Source: Arthrobacter sp. Hiyo8
GTDB lineage: Bacteria > Actinomycetota > Actinomycetes > Actinomycetales > Micrococcaceae
Direction: 5' to 3'
NCBI GenBank assembly: GCA_001549895.1
Contig: AP014719.1
Span: forward strand, 3,844,001-3,908,000
Length of the DNA: 64,000 nucleotides
The position numbers and the translations under genes are program-made. Positions 57,535-64,000 of this stretch are shown here, one piece after another; position 1 is the stretch's first letter, and the number at the start of each line of letters is the position of its first letter. A model generated the notes under the pieces. It did not search any database. It was not told the DNA's origin and worked only from the letters and a program-made list of their open reading frames with translations.

Positions 57535-58901
57535 ACTGGACCGGCACGATACCCAACTCCTGGTGGTCGCGGCTATCGGCATCGCGCTGATCGTCCTGCT
57601 GATCGCGAAATTCAAGGTCCATCCGTTCTTGTCCCTCGTGCTAGGTTCGGCCTTCGTCGGCCTGGCATCGGGAGTCGGCCTCGATAAAGTGGTCAGCAAC
57701 TTCGAAGACGGCGTGGGCGGCGTCCTTAAAGAGGTCGGCCTCCTGATTGCCCTCGGCGCCATGCTCGGCAAGCTCCTGGCGGACTCCGGCGGCGCAAACC
57801 GCGTGGTGGACACCTTGTTGGAGAAAGCCAGCGGCAACAAGGTGGTCTGGATGATCACTTTGGTTGCGGTCATCATCGGCCTCCCGATGTTCTTTGAGAT
57901 CGGCCTCGTCCTGCTGCTTCCGGTGATCGTCCTGGTCACCCAGCGCTCGCAGATGAAGCTCATGCGCATTGCCATTCCGGCCCTCGCGGGTTTGTCCGTG
58001 TTGCACGGACTGGTCCCGCCGCACCCGGGCCCACTCATCGCCATCAGCGCGGTGAAGGCTGAACTGGGCACCACCCTGGCTCTTGGGCTCCTGGTGGCCG
58101 TTCCCACCGTGATCATTTGTGGACCGCTGTTTTCCCGCTTGGCCGCGCGCTGGGTTCCAGTTGATGCTCCTGCGGTGGCCGGCGGCGTCGACACCAAGCA
58201 CGCCGTCGACCTCAGCGAAGTGAAGCGTCAGCCCAGCTTCCTGGTCACCCTGCTGACCATCATTTTCCCGGTGGTGCTCATGCTGTTGAAGGCCGTCGCA
58301 GACATCGTCTGGCCGATCCCAAGACGGCACCCATGATCCGCACCGTCCTGGACTTCATTGGCCAGCCCCTCGTTGCGATGACCCTGGCCGTGCTCGCCGC
58401 CATGGTGACTTTCGGCTACGCGGTCGGTTTCACCGGTAGCAAGATCACCTCCAAGCTCAGCAGCAGCCTCGGACCGATCGCCGCGATCCTTCTGATCGTG
58501 GGCGCGGGCGGCGGTTTCAAGCAGACCCTCATCGGTGCCGGAGTCGGTGACGCAGTCAAGAAATGGGCCGAAGGCGCCAACATGTCCGTGCTGGTCCTGG
58601 GGTTCCTGGTGGCCGTGGCGCTTCGCCTGGCCACGGGCTCGGCGACAGTTGCCACTGTCACGGCTGCGGCATCGTGGCTCCGTTGGCAAGCAGCCTGAGC
58701 CCGACCCACGCGGCACTCCTTGCCTTGGCCATCGGTGCCGGTTCGCTCTTCCTGTCCCACGTCAACGACGCCGGGTTCTGGCTCGTGAAGGAACTGTTCG
58801 GCCTGACGGTCGGGCAGACGTTCAAGACCTGGTCGGTGATGGAGACACTCATCTCGGTGGTCGGCTTCGGCTTCATCATGGTGCTCTCGCTGATCATTTA
58901 G
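57531..58901 (+). CDS. gntP: Gluconate:H+ symporter, GntP family
   Basis: Inner-membrane gluconate permease with 12 or more TM helices: LLVVAAIGIALIVLLIAKFK, VHPFLSLVLGSAFVGLASG, LPMFFEIGLVLLLPVIVLVT, HGLVPPHPGPLIAIS, LSHVNDAGFWLVKELFGL (GntP signature) and ETLISVVGFGFIMVLSLII at the end. Three one-base losses near 57551, 58316 and 58667; repaired length 457. GTG 57531 overlaps the gntK stop. Confidence 0.94.
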
Positions 58902-58924
58902 CGGGGCTGCTTAGCAGCCGGTAC

Positions 58925-58970
58925 GACGGCGGCCCGTCCACTGTTTTTCCAGTGGGGACGGGCCGCCGTC
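58925..58970. terminator. Terminator between gntP and convergent merR
   Basis: GACGGCGGCCCGTCC (58925-58939) pairs with GGACGGGCCGCCGTC (58956-58970), extended by ACTG/CAGT around a TTTTT loop; GCGCTTTTC follows. Suited to stop transcription from both sides. Confidence 0.8.
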
Positions 58971-58991
58971 GCGCTTTTCGGCAAGAGTGCC

Positions 58992-59753
58992 TTAACTGAG
59001 CTTTTGCGCTGCGTAGACCTTGATGCCTTCGAGCAGGTAGGGCGCCAGGCCTACCCGGACCTTGTCGTAATTTGCAGTGAACCGGGGGTCGTCCACGTAC
59101 ATCTGTCCCAGGCCTACGTAGGATTCGGCGTTTGGCGTCCAACTCGCGCAGATCCACTTGTAATGCCGGCCGACGGCGGCCTGGACGTCCGGGTGGTCCG
59201 CCGGAAGGGCGGCGTCGAAGCAGTGGGCAAGATCCTGGTTCAGCGCCGCGTACTCTTCCATGAACGCCTGCTTTTGGGCTGTGGTCATCGCCGAGTGCCG
59301 GGCCTTGCTCTCGTCGACGGCACGATCGCCCCAGCGCTCGCGAGCCTCGGCCTCGTAGGGGTTGTTGTCGAAATCCTTGAAGATGTTCTCCGCGGTCATG
59401 GTTTCTCCTTGACGTAGTGCTGCGATAGTGGCGTCGACCGTCCGGGACATCCGGTCCAGTCGGTCGCGCTCGGCCAGCAGCCAATCCCTGTGCACGGCAA
59501 GTGCCTCCGCAGGGTCGGCCTGGCCATCCAGAACTTCGCCGATGGTCTCGAGCCCAAGGCCAAGTTCACGAAGCAGAAGGATCCGCTGCAGTCGCAGCAG
59601 CTCAGGCTGACCGTAATACCGGTAGCCGTTGGATCCTGTGTGGGCAGGCTCCAACAGCCCGAGGTGGCCATAGTGGCGCAAAGTCCGCGAGGAGACCTTG
59701 CTGGCCTTGGCCAGCTCGGAAATGGTCCAGGTACCTGCCTTGTCCTGCTTCAT
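58992..59753 (-). CDS. MerR-family regulator with TipAS effector domain
   Basis: 253 residues, intact. N-terminal winged helix WTISELAKASKVSSRTLRHY, GLLEPAHTGSNGYRYYG, RILLLRELGLGLETIGEVLD; then a TipAS-type antibiotic-binding domain (DFDNNPYEAEARERWG, DRAVDESKARHSAMT, GRHYKWICASWTPNAESYVG, LGQMYVDDPRFTANYD). TipA proteins sense thiopeptides and similar drugs and activate stretched promoters. ATG 59753 lies 17 bp from a palindrome suitable for self-control. Confidence 0.93.
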   Translation of the reverse strand: MKQDKAGTWTISELAKASKVSSRTLRHYGHLGLLEPAHTGSNGYRYYGQPELLRLQRILLLRELGLGLETIGEVLDGQADPAEALAVHRDWLLAERDRLDRMSRTVDATIAALRQGETMTAENIFKDFDNNPYEAEARERWGDRAVDESKARHSAMTTAQKQAFMEEYAALNQDLAHCFDAALPADHPDVQAAVGRHYKWICASWTPNAESYVGLGQMYVDDPRFTANYDKVRVGLAPYLLEGIKVYAAQKLS

Positions 59754-59769
59754 GTATCCAGCGTAGAAG

Positions 59770-59784
59770 TTGACGTAACGTCAA
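59770..59784 (-). promoter_or_regulatory. MerR-type palindrome ahead of the TipA-like gene
   Basis: TTGACG-TAA-CGTCAA, a perfect 6+6 inverted repeat, with a further TTGACC half-site (complement at 59783-59788) beside it, directly upstream of the regulator's start. TTGACG-type half-sites also serve as a -35, as is usual for MerR autoregulation. Confidence 0.65.
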
Positions 59785-59790
59785 GGTCAA

Positions 59791-59822
59791 GCCCTGCCGC
59801 AAGAGCCAACGGCGGGCAGGGC
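59791..59822 (-). terminator. Hairpin after rskA
   Basis: GCCCTGCC (59791-59798) pairs with GGCAGGGC (59815-59822), 16-nt loop, between the rskA stop and the merR operator. GC-rich, no T run; possible terminator. Confidence 0.4.
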
Positions 59823-59830
59823 CTCTCGCT

Positions 59831-60708
59831 CTAGGTGAGAGGTGCTGCAGCGACCGTGGGGAGGGTCGGTTTCTTGGAGCCACCCACGGGTTCAACCGTG
59901 ATGCCGATGGACGCCGCGCTGGAAATGCCGGAGACAACCGCCGGATGGCTCAATGCCTGGGCATCCATAAGGCCCTGGGATACAGGGTCGGAGCCGTCCT
60001 TGGGAATGAGCCACATCTGATAGACCTTGCCGGCCGGGGGAGCGGGAACGCCGTTCATGCGGACCACCACGGCGTTCTTCGAGCTGGAGATGGACACGGT
60101 GGCGGTACCGCCACCGTTGACGTCGACGGTGGCTTGACGGACATCGCCGGCCTGCAGCACTTGGTTCACAGGATCGTTCTGACCGGCTACGTAGACGCCG
60201 ACGCCCACGCCGCCAAGCGCAATCACCGCGGCAGCCGCAGCGGCTGCCACCCAACCACGGACGCCTCCGAAGCGTCGGCGATCCCGTCGGTTCCGTTCGG
60301 CGGCGAGGTCCACGACGTCGGGGGCAACGTGCGTTGCGGTTCCAGTCGACACTTCGGGAACCGACGACGGCGCGGACGCTGTGCCGGTTTGTGCAGTTCG
60401 TGGTTGTTCCGGGAGCTGCCGCAGGATGTCCTGCAAGAGCCCGGCCGCGGTTCGGCCTCGTCGGCGAAGGAAGCGGTGAGGGCTTCGCGTGACTGCCGGA
60501 CCCGTTCGAGGAATGCCGAGCGTTCAGGCGCCGTGGCAATGTAGTTGTCGATTTCAGCACGCTCGGCGTCGCTCAAGGCGTCGAGGGCATAGATCTCGGC
60601 AAGCTCCAAGACGCGGCCTTCGGCGAGGTCAGTGGCTATATCGGTGGCAAACATCCTGCGGAGGCCTTCCTTCCCGAAGTTCCGTTTGTTGTCATCGTGT
60701 TCGGTCAT
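59831..60708 (-). CDS. rskA: Anti-sigma-K factor RskA
   Basis: Membrane anti-sigma factor. ATG 60708; cytosolic zinc-less anti-sigma domain LAEIYALDALSDAERAEIDN and YIATAPERSAFLERVRQSRE, a Thr/Ala-rich linker, one TM helix (VAAAAAAAVIALGGVGVGVYV) and the extracytoplasmic RskA domain (MWLIPKDGSDPVSQGLMD). One frameshift near 60438; repaired length 292. Starts one base after the sigK stop, so the pair is co-translated, with RskA holding SigK at the membrane until proteolysis. Confidence 0.93.
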
Positions 60709-60709
60709 G

Positions 60710-61318
60710 TCAGCTCACCCCCAGGCAAGTCTTGAGTCGGAGAAGTCCATCGCGGATGCGGGACTTGATGGTCGGAATCGCGGCACCGAGTTGTTCGGCG
60801 ACCTCCCGGTAGGTGAGCCCGCCATAGTAGGCGAGCCGTACGGATTCCAATTGCGTTTCCGTCAGGGTGCCGAGGCAACGGGTGACGGCCTCGGCTTCAA
60901 GCCGGCTGCTGGCTTCTTCTTCCACTGAATCGTGGTCAAGGAGTTGGCTCGCGGCGCCGTATTTCGCTTCCCGGTCCGTGGCGGACTGGGCCGAGCGGAC
61001 GCGGTCGATAGCGCGCCGGTGGGTGATGGTCATGAGCCACGCGAGCGGGCTGCCGGCCTCGGGATCGAACTTGGCCGCGTTCTGCCAGACCTGGATGAAC
61101 ACTTCCTGGGTGGTATCTTCGCTCAGGCCGGCATCCACTAGCACTCGCTTGGCCATGCCGAAGACCCGCCGCGCAGTGAGGCGGTAGAACTCGCTGAAGG
61201 CGACCCGGTCGCCGTCGGCCATCAACCCCAGCAACTCCGCAAGCTGCGCATTCGAGCCGGCAATCAGGCCGGGGGCCTCGGGCCTCCCACATTCGGTGTA
61301 TCCATCACCGTCCAGCAT
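60710..61318 (-). CDS. sigK: ECF sigma factor SigK
   Basis: 202 residues, intact. Region 2: ADGDRVAFSEFYRLTARRVF and TTQEVFIQVWQNAAKFDPEA, SPLAWLMTITHRRAIDRVRS; region 4: LTETQLESVRLAYYGGLTYR then EVAEQLGAAIPTIKSRIRDGLLRL. ATG 61318. The pairing with rskA gives the name. A sequence matching the SigK promoter consensus lies about 140 bp upstream, implying autoregulation. Confidence 0.93.
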   Translation of the reverse strand: MLDGDGYTECGRPEAPGLIAGSNAQLAELLGLMADGDRVAFSEFYRLTARRVFGMAKRVLVDAGLSEDTTQEVFIQVWQNAAKFDPEAGSPLAWLMTITHRRAIDRVRSAQSATDREAKYGAASQLLDHDSVEEEASSRLEAEAVTRCLGTLTETQLESVRLAYYGGLTYREVAEQLGAAIPTIKSRIRDGLLRLKTCLGVS

Positions 61319-61456
61319 AGGTTGCTCGTGACCCTGGCAGTACCAGAAGCACTGCGGGTCTTGAGAGTAGTCACCTGTGCCCCTTCCGCGGCCGTCGCCC
61401 ACCGGCCCTGCTTCGCAGGCCAGCTGCCTGCCCAGGCTGTTGGCCTGCATAGGGTA

Positions 61457-61483
61457 TTCGGCGCAGGGGGAGCTTTGGATGGG
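61457..61483 (-). promoter_or_regulatory. SigK-type promoter ahead of sigK
   Basis: On the minus strand CCATCC (complement of 61478-61483) and CCGAAT (complement of 61457-61462) are 15 bp apart. From memory the mycobacterial SigK consensus is CCATCC-N16/17-CCGAAT. The spacer contains a run of five C, and lost bases in C runs are common in this window, so the true spacing may be 16. Direct repeats GGTGACCC (61483-61490 and 61496-61503) abut the -35. Confidence 0.65.
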
Positions 61484-61532
61484 TGACCCGCGGAGGTGAC
61501 CCAGTGGATGTCCGGGCGGACGAGCAGGCCCG

Positions 61533-62000
61533 CTAGAGCTTCGCGCCCGCAAAACCGTGTTGGCGCCAGGCTTCATACACCGCGATAGAGGCAGCGTTGG
61601 CAAGGTTCAGCGAGCGCAGGGACGGCAGCATGGGGAGCCGGACGCGGGCCGTGACGTGCGGGTCCTGCTTCAGCCAGTCCGGAAGCCCGACGGACTCGGG
61701 TCCGAACATCAGGACATCGCCCTCCTCGTAAGCGATGTCCGTATAGGAGGATTCGCCGTCGGACGTGAACGCGAAGACGCGCTCGGGCTGCAAAGCCGCC
61801 CATGCGGCCTCGATGTCCTTGTGCACCGTGACCACCGCCAGGTCGTGGTAGTCGAGTCCTGCTCGGCGCAGCTTCGCGTCGGAGAAGTCGAAGCCCAACG
61901 GCTCCACGAGGTGGAGCTCTGCGCCGGTGATGGCGGCGAGCCGGATGGCGTTTCCCGTGTTGCCCGGGATTTCAGGGGTGTGGAAGAGGATGCGGAACAC
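61533..62000 (-). CDS. trmL: tRNA (cytidine(34)-2'-O)-methyltransferase TrmL
   Basis: SPOUT-fold methyltransferase acting on the wobble base of certain leucine tRNAs. 155 residues, intact: ILFHTPEIPGNTGNAIRLAA (motif 1), VLMFGPESVGLPDWL (motif 2), LPMLPSLRSLNLANAASIAV (motif 3, knot). ATG 62000. Normal length for the family. 44 bp downstream of the NERD-like gene on the same strand. Confidence 0.94.
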   Translation of the reverse strand: MFRILFHTPEIPGNTGNAIRLAAITGAELHLVEPLGFDFSDAKLRRAGLDYHDLAVVTVHKDIEAAWAALQPERVFAFTSDGESSYTDIAYEEGDVLMFGPESVGLPDWLKQDPHVTARVRLPMLPSLRSLNLANAASIAVYEAWRQHGFAGAKL

Positions 62001-62044
62001 GTATCAATCCTAGCCAGCGAAAATACGGGGTGGCTCCTGCGGGC

Positions 62045-62633
62045 TCAGTGCATGCCGCGGAGCAACCGGGCAAGAACCGGGACAACCACGGTGTTGGGCA
62101 CGGGCCCGAACTCAGGAACTGCTTGAGGCCGCGGGCCAAACCGGAGGCGTTGACGATTTGCACCGAACCGAAGTCCCCGTCCTGGCGCCGGTAGTGGTCG
62201 ATGACCGGCTCGTGGGGGTTGCCGTCCGGGCTGTGGACGACTACCCAACCCGTTACATTCAGTTCGGGGAAGATCTCCTGCATGTGGCGAACGATCAGCT
62301 CGAGCTGGGGCGGTGGCACCGAACGTCCGCCGTGCTTGAGCGCCACCCCGTCCCAGGCATAGGCGCCCTTGGGCAGCAGCATGGAACCGATGAGCGCCAG
62401 GCGGTAGCCGGCGAGGAGGGCGTGGTCGATGTGGCTGTCGTCCGAGGGGAGCGGAGCCCGTTGACGAGCCGGGCCGACGGATGGCAGGCAGGATCTGGCG
62501 GCTGATGAGCTGGACTGTCCGCATTTCGCGCTGAATGCGGGCTTCGGCCCCGAAGATTCCACGCTTCCGGGGAATCCCGTGGATCTGCAAGGCGGCCTCG
62601 CCCTTGGAGAGCAGGGCACCTCGTGGGGATCAT
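62045..62633 (-). CDS. NERD-like (nuclease-related) protein, degenerate site
   Basis: Reassembled across about five one-base losses (near 62626, 62616, 62474, 62452, 62110) it is about 197 residues. Its middle, SDDSHIDHALLAGYRLALIG then SMLLPKGAYAWDGVALKHGG, resembles the NERD domain, but the usual I-D-(A/S)-K catalytic strand reads LIGSML, so nuclease activity is doubtful. The C-terminal part (GWVVVHSPDGNPHEPVIDHY; GPVPNTVVVPVLARLLRGMH) follows. ATG 62633 overlaps the stop of the J-domain gene (ATGA), supporting both the start and co-translation. Family call is tentative. Confidence 0.55.
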
Positions 62634-62992
62634 CGAAGGCGGGACATAGACGGGGGCGTCGCCGGCCGTGTTGCGCGGGGTGTTCGGCCTGTGGACGCCG
62701 GTGCGGGTTTCCGGCCCTGGAGCGCCGGTCCCGGCGTAATCCGGCCTTTGCGCCGGGAAAGGTTCGCCCTGCCGGAAGTGCCGCTGGCGTACCGCCGGTC
62801 GTACTCTGCGCGTCGTTTGGGGTCGATCAGGGTCTCGTACGCAAGCGTGACCTGCCGAAAGACCTCAGGATCCCCGCCATGGTCCGGATGGGCGTTCCTC
62901 GCGGCCTTCCTGTAGGCCACTTTGATCTCCTTGTCCGTCGCGGTGACGGGAACCCGGAGGATCTGATAGTGGGAACTGCTGCCCTGAGCCAA
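62630..62992 (-). CDS. J-domain (DnaJ-like) protein
   Basis: J domain in the N-terminal 70 residues: HYQILRVPVTATDKEIKVAY, RKAARNAHPDHGGDPEVFRQ with the HPD tripeptide that stimulates Hsp70, ETLIDPKRRAEYDRRYA. The remaining 50 residues are basic and Pro/Arg/Thr-rich. TTG 62992 is chosen for GAGAAAGG 7 bp upstream; no ATG fits. About 120 residues, intact. No Hsp70 or GrpE gene is nearby, so its client is unknown; the partner gene is the NERD-like protein. Confidence 0.82.
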   Translation of the reverse strand: MAQGSSSHYQILRVPVTATDKEIKVAYRKAARNAHPDHGGDPEVFRQVTLAYETLIDPKRRAEYDRRYASGTSGRANLSRRKGRITPGPALQGRKPAPASTGRTPRATRPATPPSMSRLR

Positions 62993-63142
62993 CCACGGGC
63001 CTTTCTCTGGGATTCTGAAGTTTCCCGCCGTCCCGGTGCGGAGCGGCGATCTTGGCAAGTCTAGCCAGCCCACCATGAGAACGACGGCGGCCCGGGCTTT
63101 AGTTCCCCGGATCACGCCCGTGCCGGTGGCATGATTCATGCT

Positions 63143-64000
63143 GTGAACTCCCCGGCCGGCCCGATCATCCCATTCACCTGCCAAGTACCGGCCCCCACGG
63201 GCTGAACGGATCTCTCCGAAGGATCGTGCTGGCGGTCAATCCAACCGCAGCGTTTGGACGGCACGCCCTTGCCGGGGACGAAGCCGCCCGCTGCCTCCGC
63301 GAGGCGGGTCTCGACGTCGTCGTACTTCGGCGCGACAGCATGGACGCCCTGCGGGAAGCGGTGGACGAAGCGCTTCGCAAAGGCGCCGAAGCCTTGGTGG
63401 TGGTGGGCGGCGACGGCATGGTCCATCTGGGCGTCAACTCACTGAGCGGGACCGGGTTGCCGCTCGGGATTGTTCCCGTGGGTACGGGAAACGACGTAGC
63501 CCGGATGCTTGGGCTGCCTCTGCAGGATGTCGAGGGCTCCTGTGCCCGCGTGATTTCGGCGCTCGCCGACGGCGGCCGGGTGCTCGACGCCGGCCGCATC
63601 ACCACCGGCGGACGGACCGTGTGGTTTGCGGGAGCTGTATCGGCGGGATTCGACGCTGCCGTCAATGAACGGGCCAACTCCTGGAGGTGGCCCCGCGGTA
63701 CGCTCCGCTACACCCTGGCGATGCTCCGGGAGCTCGGATCGTTCCGGGCCATCAACTACACCGTGACTGCCGACGGCGCGGAAACGAAGGAAGGCGCCAT
63801 GCTGATTTCGGTGGCCAACGCCCCATCGATCGGCGGCGGCATGCGCATCGTCCCGGATGCCGCGCCCGACGACGGGCTGCTGGATCTGTTTATCGTCAAG
63901 CCGTTATCCCGGCTGGCCCTCCTCGCTGTCTTCCCCAAGGTCTTCTCCGGCCGGCATACCTCGCACCCGGCGGTGGAAATCCGCCGGGTGCGTTCAGTGC
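63143..64000 (+). CDS. Diacylglycerol kinase family lipid kinase, 5' part
   Basis: Lipid kinase of the DagK/YegS type, cut by the right edge. RRIVLAVNPTAAFGRHAL (start of the catalytic domain), LVVVGGDGMVHLGVNSLSG (GGDG nucleotide loop), LGIVPVGTGNDVARMLGL, and VANAPSIGGGMRIVPDAAPD, DDGLLDLFIVKPLS. GTG 63143 requires one restored base near 63199 (ACGGGCTG for ACGGGGCTG). At least 285 residues present. Divergent from the J-domain gene, 150 bp between starts. Confidence 0.9.

Noticed and set aside
1..64000. Prophage, integrative element, insertion sequence or CRISPR array
   Set aside because: No integrase, transposase, phage structural gene, cas gene or regularly spaced repeat was found, and composition is even.

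Overview
The window is high-GC chromosomal DNA from an actinobacterium, most likely a Micrococcaceae member (Arthrobacter, Pseudarthrobacter or Paenarthrobacter type). The evidence is the gene content and order: an actinobacterial heme operon with hemQ, an adnAB-nudC-uvrD2 repair block, a UPF0182 membrane protein, DUF3107, a SigK/RskA pair, many GTG/TTG starts and 4-bp ATGA/GTGA gene overlaps. I see no phage, insertion sequence, CRISPR array or plasmid genes; this is core chromosome.

Layout. 1-880: 5' part of an RNB ribonuclease (minus). 918-4090: thiamine genes thiE (minus) and, behind a TPP riboswitch, thiO-thiS-thiG (plus). 4153-8086: pterin dehydratase, small proteins, a TetR regulator, the ThiF/rhodanese sulfurtransferase moeZ and an SDR oxidoreductase. 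8103-19534: every heme step from glutamyl-tRNA to heme b: hemA (minus), then hemE-hemY-hemQ-hemH-hemC-hemD-hemB-(LLM oxidoreductase)-hemL, most genes overlapping or nearly so. 19601-23464: a secreted GH3 glycosidase and a polar amino-acid ABC transporter. 23680-37075: a DNA-repair and nucleic-acid block (DnaQ-like exonuclease, alkyltransferase-like protein, AdnA, AdnB, a kinase-fold protein, NudC, UvrD2, a DUF45 metallopeptidase). 37139-43145: DUF2342 protein, PDZ-Lon membrane protease and UPF0182 protein. 43339-43829: two initiator tRNA genes. 44193-49096: a small membrane protein, a VOC protein, and a cluster of electron-transfer flavoprotein (ETF) genes, a membrane b-type cytochrome and an acyl-CoA dehydrogenase behind a palindromic operator. 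49156-54088: PspA, a TPM-domain membrane protein and an HtrA protease (envelope stress). 54363-58901: a second ETF pair, a PIG-L deacetylase, gluconokinase and gluconate permease. 58992-64000: TipA-like MerR regulator, RskA/SigK, TrmL, a NERD-like protein, a J-domain protein and the start of a diacylglycerol kinase.

Reading frames. About 34 loci, including essential heme genes, carry apparent frameshifts. Reading across them by hand, almost every one is explained by loss of one base, usually in a G or C run, and under a deletion-only model every repaired gene length is divisible by three. I count about 80 such sites. I therefore treat these genes as intact in the organism and damaged in this sequence. 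Each affected entry spans the whole gene and gives the approximate break positions.

The most interesting biology is the ETF-cytochrome b-acyl-CoA dehydrogenase module (about 45.0-49.1 kb). It could be a route from acyl-CoA oxidation into the respiratory membrane that bypasses the usual iron-sulfur ETF:quinone oxidoreductase. Also notable are a SigK-type promoter in front of sigK, a perfect 18-bp hairpin between hemY and hemQ, and a kinase-fold protein lacking its metal-binding Asp inside the conserved repair block.
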